Part shown: in pieces, positions 1 to 8,196 of the stretch | Position numbering within the stretch: the stretch's first letter is position 1 | Layout of the letters: every line of letters begins with the position of its first letter | Origin: JAGPUQ01 sp041594335 | GTDB lineage: Bacteria; Pseudomonadota; Gammaproteobacteria; Pseudomonadales; Porticoccaceae | Assembly (NCBI GenBank): GCA_041594335.1 | Contig: JBFHML010000002.1 | Coordinates: 1 to 64,000 of the forward strand | Reading direction: 5' to 3' | Length of the DNA: 64,000 nt | Notes under the pieces: model-generated | What the model was told of the DNA's origin: nothing | What the model saw: only the letters and a program-made list of their open reading frames with translations | Database searches by the model: none | Position numbers and translations under genes: made by a program

Positions 1-524
1 ACCTCGATGTGCGCATCCGGCAGCGCAGGGTTCACCTGCTTCCAGGTCTTGTAGGGGTTGGCAATCAGCTTTTCCGAATCACCATCCGGGACTTCCTTGG
101 CCAAGGCGAGAAAGATGTCTTTGGTGGTCAGCTCCAGCGGCTTCGCTTTGACGGAATTGGCCACGACGATGCCATCGAAACCGATCTGGATCTCGATGAC
201 GTCCGTCACGCCATTAGCTTGGCACTGGGCAAACTCCGATGCCTTGATCTGCCGCGAGGCACCGGTCAAATCGGGATGTGACGTGCCGACGCCAGCACAA
301 AAAAGTTTCATTCCACCGCCGGTCCCGGTCGACTCGACCTTGGGCGTAGCCACGCCATAGGCCTTGCCGAAACGCTCCGCCACTACGGTAGTAAAGGGAT
401 AAACCGTCGATGAACCCACAATACTGATGTAGTCCCGAGATTGGGCCAGCGCCTGAACTCCGGTCAGCGACAGCACTGCGCCGACGCCAAGAGTGCAGAT
501 ACTGTTTTTAAGACGCGCTTTCAC
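1..524 (-). CDS. pstS: PstS-family phosphate ABC transporter substrate-binding protein (C-terminus outside window)
   Basis: The first 174 residues are visible, on the minus strand, running off the left edge. The start is a GTG at 522-524 preceded by AGGAG eight bases upstream. Residues 1 to about 27 form a signal peptide ending ALAQ, so the protein is exported. The mature N-terminus has the PstS hallmark IVGSSTVYPFTTVVAE, then a glycine-rich ESTGTGGGMKLFC stretch and SRQIKASE, which in this family surround the bound phosphate. It should bind periplasmic phosphate and deliver it to PstCAB, which would lie further left. A Pho box at 597-614 supports the assignment. The ligand could be another oxyanion, but the Pho box argues for phosphate. 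Confidence 0.9.
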   Translation of the reverse strand, partial: MKARLKNSICTLGVGAVLSLTGVQALAQSRDYISIVGSSTVYPFTTVVAERFGKAYGVATPKVESTGTGGGMKLFCAGVGTSHPDLTGASRQIKASEFAQCQANGVTDVIEIQIGFDGIVVANSVKAKPLELTTKDIFLALAKEVPDGDSEKLIANPYKTWKQVNPALPDAHIE

Positions 525-596
525 GATAGGAAACTCCTGTGATGGGTTTGGCTGCGCCAGCCTAGGCAGGAGGGATGACCAGACTATGAATGAATT

Positions 597-614
597 ATGA
601 CCGTTTTATGTCAG
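597..614 (-). promoter_or_regulatory. Pho box (PhoB binding site) upstream of pstS
   Basis: Read on the minus strand this is CTGACATAAAACGGTCAT. It agrees at 16 of 18 positions with the enterobacterial Pho box (CTGTCATAAATCTGTCAY with A/T alternatives), including the 11-bp spacing of the two repeats. A -10-like CATAGT begins eight bases downstream, the expected geometry for PhoB replacing the -35 element. It would induce pstS under phosphate starvation. Confidence 0.8.
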
Positions 615-645
615 TCCGCTGTGCGCGACCCCTACCAGGGGTGGC

Positions 646-651
646 TATAAT
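646..651 (+). promoter_or_regulatory. -10 element for dctQM
   Basis: A perfect TATAAT lies about 40 bases before the dctQ start. The corresponding -35 region (623-628) is poor. The Pho box at 597-614 lies just upstream of this promoter, so PhoB could also influence it; that is inference. Confidence 0.5.
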
Positions 652-690
652 GCCGCGCGGGTTGGATGACCAGGCTTGGGGAGCGAGAAC

Positions 691-1197
691 GTGCATGTCC
701 TCCTGTCGGCGATCGACGGCTTCACCGCGCGCTGCGGCCGGGGTGTGGCTTGGTTTGGCCTAGCCCTGGCGCTCACGGTCTGCACTCTGGTGGTGGCGCG
801 TTACGTATTCCGCACCGGGGCACCGGCGCTGCAGGAAGCTGCGCTCTACCTCCACGCCGCACTGTTCATGCTCGGCGCCGCCTATACACTGCAAAGTGAC
901 GAGCATGTGCGCGTAGACATCCTGTACCGTCGGTTCTCTCCGCAATGGCAGGCACGCATCGACTGTATCGGTACACTGATCTTTTTGCTGCCCGTCTGCC
1001 TGCTACTCTTTGTGCTCTCTTGGGACTATGTGATCGCGAGCTGGTGGGTTCGAGAGACCTCCAGCGATCCCGGCGGGCTCCCCTGGGTCTATCTGCTCAA
1101 GACATTGCTGCTGATCATGCCCGCCATGCTGCTGCTCCAAGGAGTTGCCGAGCTATTGCGCCGCCTGCCGGCGGCGCTCGGCCGCGCGCCACGCTGA
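691..1197 (+). CDS. dctQ: TRAP transporter small permease subunit (DctQ type)
   Basis: A 168-residue inner-membrane protein with four predicted transmembrane segments, the normal size and topology of TRAP small permeases. The motif EHVRVDILYRRFSPQ after the second membrane segment matches the conserved RVD region of DctQ. I chose GTG 691, which has GGGGAG four to ten bases upstream; a TTG at 676 in the same frame has no ribosome binding site. It should pair with the DctM gene seven bases downstream to form a Na+-driven secondary transporter for an organic anion. No periplasmic DctP-type binding protein is encoded in the window, so the substrate cannot be predicted. Confidence 0.88.
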   Translation: MHVLLSAIDGFTARCGRGVAWFGLALALTVCTLVVARYVFRTGAPALQEAALYLHAALFMLGAAYTLQSDEHVRVDILYRRFSPQWQARIDCIGTLIFLLPVCLLLFVLSWDYVIASWWVRETSSDPGGLPWVYLLKTLLLIMPAMLLLQGVAELLRRLPAALGRAPR

Positions 1198-1204
1198 TGA
1201 TCGC

Positions 1205-2560
1205 ATGATGTCAGAGTATCTCCCCCTATGGATGTTCGTCACTGTCTGCCTGGTGCTGATGCTCGGTTATCCAGTGGCGTTTTCTCTTGCCGGGACCGCG
1301 CTGCTGTTTGCGCTCGGCGGGACACTGAGCGGGCATTTCGATATGGCCTTTCTGGGCGCACTACCCAATCGCGTCTATGGCACCATGACCAATGCCACCC
1401 TGATCGCTGTGCCGCTCTTCGTGCTGATGGGGGTCATGCTGGAAAAATCCCGGCTCGCCGAGCAGTTACTCTCCACCATGGCGAGAGCGCTCGGAACCCT
1501 GCGCGGGGGCCTGGGATTGTCGGTCGTACTGGTCGGCGCCCTGCTCGCCGCCAGCACCGGCATCGTCGGCGCCACAGTGGTGGCCATGGGGCTGATTTCG
1601 CTGCCATCACTGCTGCACCATGGGTATAAGCCAGGACTCGCCAGCGGAACCATCTGCGCGACCGGGACGCTGGGACAGATTATCCCGCCTTCGATCGCCT
1701 TGGTACTGCTGGGCGACATCCTCTCCAGCGCCTACAGCCAGGCACAGCTCGAGATGGGGATCTTTACGCCGCGCACCGTGTCGGTCGGGGATTTATTCGT
1801 CGGCGCACTTATCCCGGGCTTGCTATTGGTTCTCTTGTACTGTGCGTATTTACTGATCACTGCACCACGTACCGTCGGTACCCTTCCCCAAAGCCGACCG
1901 GCAGCAGGAGAGCTCTTGCGCAGCCTGTTACCGCCGCTGGCGTTGATCGTAGCGGTACTGGGATCGATCCTGGCAGGCATCGCCACGCCAACCGAAGCAG
2001 CCGGGGTCGGGGCGGTCGGCTCCGGCCTCCTGGCACTATCGAACCGTCAGCTGTCGCTCGCTCGGTTGCGGGAGGTGGTGATTACCACCACCCGCATCAC
2101 CGCCATGGTATTCATGATACTCATTGGTGCGGCAGTGTTTTCTCTCGTATTCCGCGGTTTCGGCGGCGAGGAATTGGTGCAGGAGCTGCTGACCGGCCTG
2201 CCCGGCGGTACGGCAGGGGCTCTGCTGGTCGTGATGCTGCTGATTTTTCTGCTCGGCTTCATCCTCGACTTTATCGAGATCACTTTTGTGGTGGTCCCGA
2301 TCGTCGCGCCTGCGCTCCTCGCTGCCGGCGTCGATCCCATCTGGCTCGGCGTCATGATCGCAGTGAATTTGCAGACCTCCTTTCTGACCCCACCCTTTGG
2401 CTTTGCGCTTTTCTATCTGCGTGGGGTGGCGCCGCCACAGGTGCAGACCAGGGACATTTATCTGGGTGTCCTGCCTTTCGTTGCCCTGCAACTGCTGCTG
2501 TTACTGGCGCTAAGCCTATGGCCCGGGCTGGTGACCTGGTTGCCCAATCAGATCTTCTAG
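1205..2560 (+). CDS. dctM: TRAP transporter large permease subunit (DctM type)
   Basis: About 451 residues with around twelve hydrophobic segments, typical of the DctM ion-coupling subunit. Family features include the early LGYPVAFSLAG segment, PLFVLMGVMLEKS, GATVVAMGLISLPSLL, CATGTLGQIIPPSIALVLLGD and the late LQTSFLTPPFGFALFYLRG. The long insertion after LGD (about residues 175-205) is seen in the branch annotated as mannitol/chloroaromatic-type TRAP transporters, but that label is not evidence of substrate. Start is ATG 1205 or the adjacent ATG 1208; an in-frame start at 1145 would overlap dctQ by over 50 bases. The gene converges on the hydrolase gene, with 14 bases between the stops. Confidence 0.9.
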   Translation: MMSEYLPLWMFVTVCLVLMLGYPVAFSLAGTALLFALGGTLSGHFDMAFLGALPNRVYGTMTNATLIAVPLFVLMGVMLEKSRLAEQLLSTMARALGTLRGGLGLSVVLVGALLAASTGIVGATVVAMGLISLPSLLHHGYKPGLASGTICATGTLGQIIPPSIALVLLGDILSSAYSQAQLEMGIFTPRTVSVGDLFVGALIPGLLLVLLYCAYLLITAPRTVGTLPQSRPAAGELLRSLLPPLALIVAVLGSILAGIATPTEAAGVGAVGSGLLALSNRQLSLARLREVVITTTRITAMVFMILIGAAVFSLVFRGFGGEELVQELLTGLPGGTAGALLVVMLLIFLLGFILDFIEITFVVVPIVAPALLAAGVDPIWLGVMIAVNLQTSFLTPPFGFALFYLRGVAPPQVQTRDIYLGVLPFVALQLLLLLALSLWPGLVTWLPNQIF

Positions 2561-2574
2561 CGACCGGACTGGGC

Positions 2575-3486
2575 TCAGCGCATGCCTTTGGCCACAATGC
2601 GCACCCAGACATCCGCGGCGAGGAAGCCATCAGCCCACTCTGCGTCGAGCGCCGCGGTAGGCCGGGCAGCGACGATCTCATCGATGCTCTTACCCGCTGC
2701 ATGTAGCGCCCCAATCGCCGCTTCGGCCGCGACTAACATGTCTCTATAGGCAAGCAATTCGGTACGCCCGGCAAGGGGCCCGTGGCCTGGAATAATCTTG
2801 GTGTCGGCTCCTGCCAACGCCAGCCCTTGCTCGACCGCGGCAATCATGCCGCGAATACTGCCCCCCGAATCCACATCGATAAACGGATAAAACCCGTTAA
2901 AAAACGTATCCCCCATATGCAACACATCGGCGCCGCGAAAGAAGACGAGCGCGTCCCCATCGGTGTGAGCTGCCGGCGCATGATGCAATTCGATGTCGTG
3001 GTCATTCCAATGTAGTGTCATGTGATCATCAAAGGTGACGACGGGGAGCGCAGCGCGGGGAGAGGGCGGCTTGTGCATGCCGAACAAGGGGATGCTGCGC
3101 TCCTCCATCAAGGCTTGGCGGACGCGCTCATGGGCCACAATGATCGCCCCCGCAGATCCAAAAGCCTCGTTGCCACCAGCGTGGTCGCCATGCCAATGGG
3201 TATTGATCACAAACCGGGGGCGATCACCGTCCAAGGCCTCCAATGCGGCGCGAATTTGATCGGCGAGTGGCGCGTACTGATCATCGATGATCAGGGTACC
3301 GTCACGGCCGATAGACACGCCGATGTTGCCCCCCTCGCCAGTCAACATATAGAGCCCATCGGCCACGGGAATCGTCTCGATGACCACCTTATCCCAGTGT
3401 TCACTGGCCGTGGCGGCAAGTGCTCCGCCCAAACTCCCCAGCAGCAACAACCCCAGTCGCCACCCGAGCCTCCCTCGTTGGATCAT
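2575..3486 (-). CDS. Exported metallo-beta-lactamase-fold hydrolase
   Basis: 303 residues. Residues 1 to about 27 are a signal peptide (RRGLL-type basic start, hydrophobic core, cleavage near ALAATA). The MBL-fold zinc motif HWHGDH lies near residue 97, followed by a histidine in HAPAAHTDGD (near 170), a metal-bridging aspartate in HMGDTFF (near 192) and a C-terminal HGP (near 236). These give a complete dinuclear zinc site. Homologues include quinoprotein relay system zinc metallohydrolases and glyoxalase-II-like proteins, all of unassigned or varied substrate. The protein should act in the periplasm. It is transcribed towards dctM, and its start lies about 110 bases from the divergent glyQ start. 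The substrate is unknown. Confidence 0.85.
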   Translation of the reverse strand: MIQRGRLGWRLGLLLLGSLGGALAATASEHWDKVVIETIPVADGLYMLTGEGGNIGVSIGRDGTLIIDDQYAPLADQIRAALEALDGDRPRFVINTHWHGDHAGGNEAFGSAGAIIVAHERVRQALMEERSIPLFGMHKPPSPRAALPVVTFDDHMTLHWNDHDIELHHAPAAHTDGDALVFFRGADVLHMGDTFFNGFYPFIDVDSGGSIRGMIAAVEQGLALAGADTKIIPGHGPLAGRTELLAYRDMLVAAEAAIGALHAAGKSIDEIVAARPTAALDAEWADGFLAADVWVRIVAKGMR

Positions 3487-3537
3487 GATTTCTGCCCTCT
3501 ACGATGCCACCCGATGGCCAGCATAGCACCAGCTGCC

Positions 3538-3567
3538 GCGACATCGAGCCCGGCCGCCCGATATAAT
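3538..3567 (+). promoter_or_regulatory. Sigma-70-type promoter for glyQ-glyS-gmhB-plsC
   Basis: A perfect TATAAT (3562-3567) is preceded by GCGACA (3538-3543, four of six matches to TTGACA) with an 18-base spacer. Transcription would start near 3574, about 20 bases before the glyQ start. Confidence 0.55.
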
Positions 3568-3595
3568 CGCCGGCTTGCCATTAGGGGAGGGCTCC

Positions 3596-4543
3596 GTGAC
3601 CACGCCCGATCTGTCTACGTTCCAGGGTCTGATTAGTGCCCTGCAGGAATACTGGGCCCGCCAGGGCTGCGTGATCCTGCAACCGCTGGATTTGGAGGTG
3701 GGCGCGGGCACCTTTCATCCCGCCACCTTTCTGCGCGCCATCGGGCCCGAAACCTGGAACAGCGCTTATGTGCAGCCCTGCCGGCGTCCAACCGACGGGC
3801 GTTACGGCGACAACCCCAATCGCCTGCAACACTACTACCAGTTCCAGGTTGTACTCAAACCGTCGCCGGCCAATATCCAAGAGCTGTACCTTGCCTCACT
3901 ACGAGAGTTGGGGTTCGACGCGCGGATTCACGATATCCGCTTCGTCGAAGACAACTGGGAATCACCCACCCTGGGCGCCTGGGGGCTAGGCTGGGAGGTC
4001 TGGCTTAACGGCATGGAGATTACCCAGTTCACTTATTTTCAGCAGGTCGGCGGCCTGGAGTGTTACCCGGTAACCGGCGAGATCACGTACGGCCTCGAGC
4101 GGCTGGCCATGTATCTGCAAGGCGCCGACAGTATCTTCGATTTGGTCTGGACCCGCGGCCCAGACGGCACCCCGGTAACCTATGGCGACGTTTTCCATCA
4201 AAACGAAGTGGAGATGTCACACTTCAACTTTGAGCAGGCCGACGTCGCCTTTCTCACCGAAAGCTTTGCCCACTACGAGCGGGAGAGCCAACGACTGGTG
4301 ACCGCAGGCCTGGCCCTGCCCGCCTACGAAATGGTCATGAAGGCCTCCCACGCGTTTAATCTCCTCGACGCCCGCCACGCGATCTCGGTTACAGAGCGCC
4401 AAGGCTATATTCTTCGGGTTCGCGGCCTGGCCCGAGCCGTCGCCCAAGCCTATTTCGATGCCCGTCTCGCTCTCGGCTTTCCCCTCGCACCACGAGCGCT
4501 GGCCGCGGAAGTCCGTGCACAAGCGGCGGAGGCCCAGACATGA
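3596..4543 (+). CDS. glyQ: Glycyl-tRNA synthetase alpha subunit
   Basis: 315 residues, normal for GlyQ, the catalytic subunit of the alpha2beta2 bacterial glycyl-tRNA synthetase that charges tRNA-Gly. The sequence FQGLISALQEYWARQGCVILQPLDLEVGAGTFHPATFLRAIGPE and YVQPCRRPTDGRYGDNPNRLQHYYQFQVVLKPSP are the diagnostic class II core. GTG 3596 is chosen because AGGGGAGG ends five bases before it; an in-frame start at 3575 would sit on the predicted transcription start. The stop overlaps the glyS start by four bases (ATGA), indicating translational coupling. It is first in a four-gene operon glyQ-glyS-gmhB-plsC. Confidence 0.97.
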   Translation: MTTPDLSTFQGLISALQEYWARQGCVILQPLDLEVGAGTFHPATFLRAIGPETWNSAYVQPCRRPTDGRYGDNPNRLQHYYQFQVVLKPSPANIQELYLASLRELGFDARIHDIRFVEDNWESPTLGAWGLGWEVWLNGMEITQFTYFQQVGGLECYPVTGEITYGLERLAMYLQGADSIFDLVWTRGPDGTPVTYGDVFHQNEVEMSHFNFEQADVAFLTESFAHYERESQRLVTAGLALPAYEMVMKASHAFNLLDARHAISVTERQGYILRVRGLARAVAQAYFDARLALGFPLAPRALAAEVRAQAAEAQT

Positions 4544-6624
4544 CCCAGACCCTGCTGGTGGAAATCGGCACCGAAGAGCTCCCTCCCAAAGCACTGCGAG
4601 AACTCAGTGAAGCCTTTGCCGCTGGCTTGCGCGCAGGCCTACAAGGAGCCCGTCTGACACATGGAGACATGCGCTGCTTCGCCACCCCCCGGCGGCTGGC
4701 GGTGCGGATCGAAGGTCTGACCGAGCGACAGCCCGACACAGAACTGGAGAAACTCGGGCCCACGCTCAGTGCCGCCTACGACCAGGAGGGCAAACCCACC
4801 CCGGCAGCCCTCGGTTTCGCCCGCGGCTGTGGACTCGACGACCCCACGCAGCTCGAAAGCGTCGAGTCGGATCGCGGACCCAGACTCTGCTTTCGAAGTG
4901 TACAGCCGGGCGTCGACACTGTTGCGCTGCTGCCAGGGTTGATTACCAAGTCGTTGCAAGAGCTCCCCATTCCACGCCGCATGCGTTGGGGCGCAAGCCG
5001 AGTCGAATTCGTGCGCCCAGTGCACTGGGTGTTGCTCTTGCTCGGCGACCGGGTGATAGAGGCCGACATGCTCGGGGTACGCAGTGGCCGCTATACCCGA
5101 GGACACCGCGTGCACGCGCCAGAAGAGTTTGCGCTCACTTCTCCTGAAGCCTATGAGGAGGCTCTTGAAAAGGCCTTTGTCGTCGCCGATTTCGAAACCC
5201 GCCGGCAACGCATTCGAGCCGGTGTGGAAGCATTGGCCGAGCGCGCCGGCGGCGTCGCCCTGATCGCGCCGGAACTCCTCGACGAGGTGACGGCACTCAA
5301 CGAATGGCCGATGCCCCTGCTGGGCCGTTTCGACGAACATTTTCTCGAGGTGCCTCGAGAAGCGCTGATCAGCTCCATGCAGGGCCACCAGAAGTATTTC
5401 CCCGTGGCAGCAGCGCACGACGGCAGCGCCCTGCTGCCCCGGTTCATCACCGTTGCCAATATCGACAGTCGCGAGCCAGCGCAGGTCGTCGCCGGCAACG
5501 AGCGAGTGATACGGCCGCGCTTTGCGGACGCCGCATTCTTCTACCACTCGGACCGCAAGACTTCGCTCGCACAGCAGCGCCCGGCGCTGCGTGCGATCGT
5601 CTATCAGCGCCAACTCGGCTCGTTGTTCGACAAGACCGAGCGAGTTGCGAAGCTCACCGAGCGCCTGGCCCCCATGGTGGGCGCCGACGCAGCAACCGCG
5701 GTGCGCGCCGCCGAGCTCGCCAAATCCGATCTAGTGACCGCCATGGTCCAAGAGTTTGGCGAATTGCAAGGCGTGATGGGTCGTTACTATGCGACCCATG
5801 ATGGCGAGCCATCGGCCGTGGCAGAGGCACTGTTCGAACAATATCTGCCCCGCCACGCCGGCGATGCCCTGCCGGCCAGTGCCACCGGTATCGCGCTGGC
5901 GCTCGGAGATCGCATCGATACCCTCGCCGGCATCTTCAGTGTCGGCCAGGAACCCACGGGATCACGGGATCCCTTCGGGCTGCGGCGGGCGGCCATCGCG
6001 GTGCTGCGGATTCTGATCGAGCGCAATCTCGATATCGACCTATTGGCCTTGCTGGAACACGCCGCAGCCCAACAACCCGGCTGCGAAGAGCCGAATGCCG
6101 TGGCTCGCCGAGTATTCGATTATGTCATTGCACGGCTACGCGCCCTGGGCGAGGAAGAAGGCCTCGCAACCGAGTCCTTCCTGGCCGTCGTCGAACTCGG
6201 GATCCACAGCCCGCGGGACCTGTGGCGGCGCATGGCGGCCCTCCACAGCTTTATCACGCACCCCAGCGCGGCCAGCCTGATCGCCACCGATAAGCGCATA
6301 GCCAATCTGCTGCAGCGAACCGAAGCGCCCACAGCCATCGACACGCAGCACCTGAGGGCGACAGCGGAGGTAGCGCTCTGGGACTGTCTCCAGACAACCG
6401 ACGCCCGCGTACGCGATCAAGTAGACGACCGCAACTATCCTGCCGCGCTCGAGGCACTCAGCGCATTGCAGGCACCCGTCGACCGCTTTTTCGAAGAAGT
6501 GCTCGTCATGGTCGACGAGCCGGCGCTGCGCAATAACCGCCTGGCATTACTCGGCGCCCTGCGGAGGACATTTTCTACCATCGCGGATCTCTCCCGACTT
6601 GCGGCACGGATCGGCGCGCGATGA
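4540..6624 (+). CDS. glyS: Glycyl-tRNA synthetase beta subunit
   Basis: 694 residues, close to the usual 690. It begins with the conserved TLLVEIGTEELPPKALREL and contains the HD-like and anticodon-binding C-terminal regions expected for GlyS, including SMQGHQKYFPV, DPFGLRRAAIAVLRIL and a C-terminal DRFFEEVLVMVDEPALRNNRLALL. The beta subunit provides tRNA recognition for GlyQ. It overlaps glyQ by four bases and gmhB by four bases, so the three are co-translated. Third codon positions favour C over G, as expected for a gene transcribed against the replication fork on this side of the origin. Confidence 0.97.
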   Translation: MTQTLLVEIGTEELPPKALRELSEAFAAGLRAGLQGARLTHGDMRCFATPRRLAVRIEGLTERQPDTELEKLGPTLSAAYDQEGKPTPAALGFARGCGLDDPTQLESVESDRGPRLCFRSVQPGVDTVALLPGLITKSLQELPIPRRMRWGASRVEFVRPVHWVLLLLGDRVIEADMLGVRSGRYTRGHRVHAPEEFALTSPEAYEEALEKAFVVADFETRRQRIRAGVEALAERAGGVALIAPELLDEVTALNEWPMPLLGRFDEHFLEVPREALISSMQGHQKYFPVAAAHDGSALLPRFITVANIDSREPAQVVAGNERVIRPRFADAAFFYHSDRKTSLAQQRPALRAIVYQRQLGSLFDKTERVAKLTERLAPMVGADAATAVRAAELAKSDLVTAMVQEFGELQGVMGRYYATHDGEPSAVAEALFEQYLPRHAGDALPASATGIALALGDRIDTLAGIFSVGQEPTGSRDPFGLRRAAIAVLRILIERNLDIDLLALLEHAAAQQPGCEEPNAVARRVFDYVIARLRALGEEEGLATESFLAVVELGIHSPRDLWRRMAALHSFITHPSAASLIATDKRIANLLQRTEAPTAIDTQHLRATAEVALWDCLQTTDARVRDQVDDRNYPAALEALSALQAPVDRFFEEVLVMVDEPALRNNRLALLGALRRTFSTIADLSRLAARIGAR

Positions 6625-7178
6625 CTCGGTGGGTAATCCTCGACCGCGATGGGGTAATCAATCGTGATTCCGCCGATTACATCAAATCACTGGCGGAATG
6701 GCAGCCGCTAGCTGGGAGTATCGAGGCGATCGCCCGTCTTAGCCGGGCGGGGTTTCGCGTGGCGGTAGCAACGAATCAATCCGGCGTGGGGCGCGGACTT
6801 ATCTCCGCGCAGGCATTGGCGGCGATGCACGCAGAATTGCGACGCCTGGTGCAGGCCGCCGGGGGAGAACTTGCCGGAATCTTCTACTGCCCCCACAGCC
6901 CGGAAGCGGGCTGCGCTTGCCGAAAGCCCGGTATCGGGCTGTTCCAGGCCATCGCCCACCGGTTTCGCGTCGATCTGACGGCGCAGCCGGCCATCGGCGA
7001 CAGCCTGCGGGATCTACTGGCCGCACAGCGTGCCGGCTGTCGTCCGCTACTCGTGCGTACGGGCAACGGGCGCCGCACCGAGGCCGAACTCGCCGCAAGC
7101 GGCGGGGCGCTCGCCGCGACCCCGGTCTATGCCGATTTGGCTGAAGCCGCCAATGCGCTGCTCGAGGGCTACCCATGA
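6621..7178 (+). CDS. gmhB: D-glycero-beta-D-manno-heptose-1,7-bisphosphate 7-phosphatase
   Basis: 185 residues, a HAD-superfamily phosphatase. The N-terminal ILDRDGVIN carries the catalytic DxD pair, VATNQSGVGRGL is HAD motif II, CPHSPEAGCACRKP is the zinc-binding cysteine loop particular to GmhB and histidinol-phosphate phosphatases, and IGDSLRDLLAAQRAG is motif IV. It removes the C7 phosphate in ADP-heptose synthesis for the LPS inner core. It overlaps glyS and plsC by four bases each. The glyS-gmhB-plsC order near gyrB is common in gammaproteobacteria. Confidence 0.93.
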   Translation: MTRWVILDRDGVINRDSADYIKSLAEWQPLAGSIEAIARLSRAGFRVAVATNQSGVGRGLISAQALAAMHAELRRLVQAAGGELAGIFYCPHSPEAGCACRKPGIGLFQAIAHRFRVDLTAQPAIGDSLRDLLAAQRAGCRPLLVRTGNGRRTEAELAASGGALAATPVYADLAEAANALLEGYP

Positions 7179-7897
7179 AAGCCTGGCTGGTGTTCCGAGC
7201 ACTGGCGTTTTACGCGGGCTACGTACCGCTGGTAGTGATTTTTTCCACCCTCACCTTCACGCTGGGGCTGGCGCTACCCCAAGGGATGAGGCAAAGCCTG
7301 GCGACCATCGCCAACGCCTTGGTGCTGGTGTGGCTGCGGGTTTGCTGTGGGGTCCGCGTGCGCGTCATCGGTGCCGATCGGCTGCCGCAAAGGCCCTTTG
7401 TCGCACTCAGCAGACACCAGTCGAGCTGGGAGACCTATTATCTGCAGCGCAAACTACGCCCGGTAAGCACCATCCTGAAGCGGGAGCTGTTATGGATACC
7501 GTTTTTCGGTTGGGGGCTGGCGATGGTCGCACCGATCGCGATCGATCGTGGCGATCCCCGCAATGCATTACGTCAGGTAATGCAGCAAGGGAAGCGACGC
7601 CTCGCCGCCGGCATGAACGTACTGGTCTATCCAGAGGGGACCCGCGTCGCCGCCGGCGCAGCGCCAGTCAAATTCAATCGCAGTGGTGCAGCACTGGCTG
7701 TAGCCGCCCAGGTACCCCTGGTACCCATTTGCCATAACGCAGGGCACTGTTGGCCCGCGCACCGCTTGATCAAGCACCCAGGCACGATCACCCTAGTGTT
7801 CGGGACGCCCATCGATACCCTGGGCCAGGATGCGAAATCGCTCACAGAAACAGTCGCCCGCTGGATGGAAGAGACGGCCGAGACCCTGCCTCGCTAA
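7175..7897 (+). CDS. plsC: 1-acyl-sn-glycerol-3-phosphate acyltransferase
   Basis: 240 residues, a membrane-associated lysophosphatidic acid acyltransferase that makes phosphatidic acid. One to two N-terminal hydrophobic segments precede the acyltransferase motif SRHQSSWE (around residue 80), an HX4E version of the canonical HX4D; the glutamate form is usual in this proteobacterial subgroup. Further motifs are TILKRELLWIPFFGWGL, YPEGTRV (around 150, phosphate binding) and VPLVPICHNAG. It overlaps gmhB by four bases and ends the operon unless the following small gene is co-transcribed. Confidence 0.92.
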   Translation: MKAWLVFRALAFYAGYVPLVVIFSTLTFTLGLALPQGMRQSLATIANALVLVWLRVCCGVRVRVIGADRLPQRPFVALSRHQSSWETYYLQRKLRPVSTILKRELLWIPFFGWGLAMVAPIAIDRGDPRNALRQVMQQGKRRLAAGMNVLVYPEGTRVAAGAAPVKFNRSGAALAVAAQVPLVPICHNAGHCWPAHRLIKHPGTITLVFGTPIDTLGQDAKSLTETVARWMEETAETLPR

Positions 7898-7955
7898 CCG
7901 GCGGAAAGGTCAGGATGTTATCATCGGGCTTGGCAGCTATCCCGGCAGCTTCGAC

Positions 7956-8108
7956 ATGGATGACAACTACAAAGGCCCCGAGCGTCGACGAGACCAGCGG
8001 CGCAAGACCGCAGATCGGCGTCAGGAAATTCGGTTCGAGCCCGACCGGGAAGACCGTCGCAAGAACAATGGCCGTCGCAAAACCGATCAGAATTTCTGGA
8101 ATCGATAG
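7956..8108 (+). CDS. Small highly basic protein with repeated xRR steps, function unknown
   Basis: A 50-residue frame beginning MDDNYKGPERRR, 58 bases after plsC in the same direction. It contains PERRR, DQRR, ADRR, EDRR and NGRR steps: five arginine pairs spaced about 6-12 residues apart, with a central IRFEPD. I recall similar short GPERR proteins annotated as hypothetical in gammaproteobacteria, but I cannot verify this. There is no strong Shine-Dalgarno sequence. An upstream in-frame start at 7830 would overlap plsC and is unlikely. The charge pattern suggests binding to nucleic acid or acidic lipid head groups, which is speculation. Confidence 0.6.
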   Translation: MDDNYKGPERRRDQRRKTADRRQEIRFEPDREDRRKNNGRRKTDQNFWNR

Positions 8109-8196
8109 TCAGCCAACCCCGATCAACATGACCACCCGGACCAGATATTTCAACGGTCTTCTCGGGAGTAAACACTAACTTCCCGCGGGCTCTCGA

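Noticed and set aside
4639..5613. 324-codon open frame on the minus strand within glyS
   Set aside because: It is antisense to glyS, whose protein is conserved throughout this stretch; the frame is a by-product of high G+C.
7415..7435. HX4E instead of HX4D in PlsC as a possible inactive enzyme
   Set aside because: The glutamate form is usual in this proteobacterial PlsC subgroup, and the YPEGTR motif is intact.
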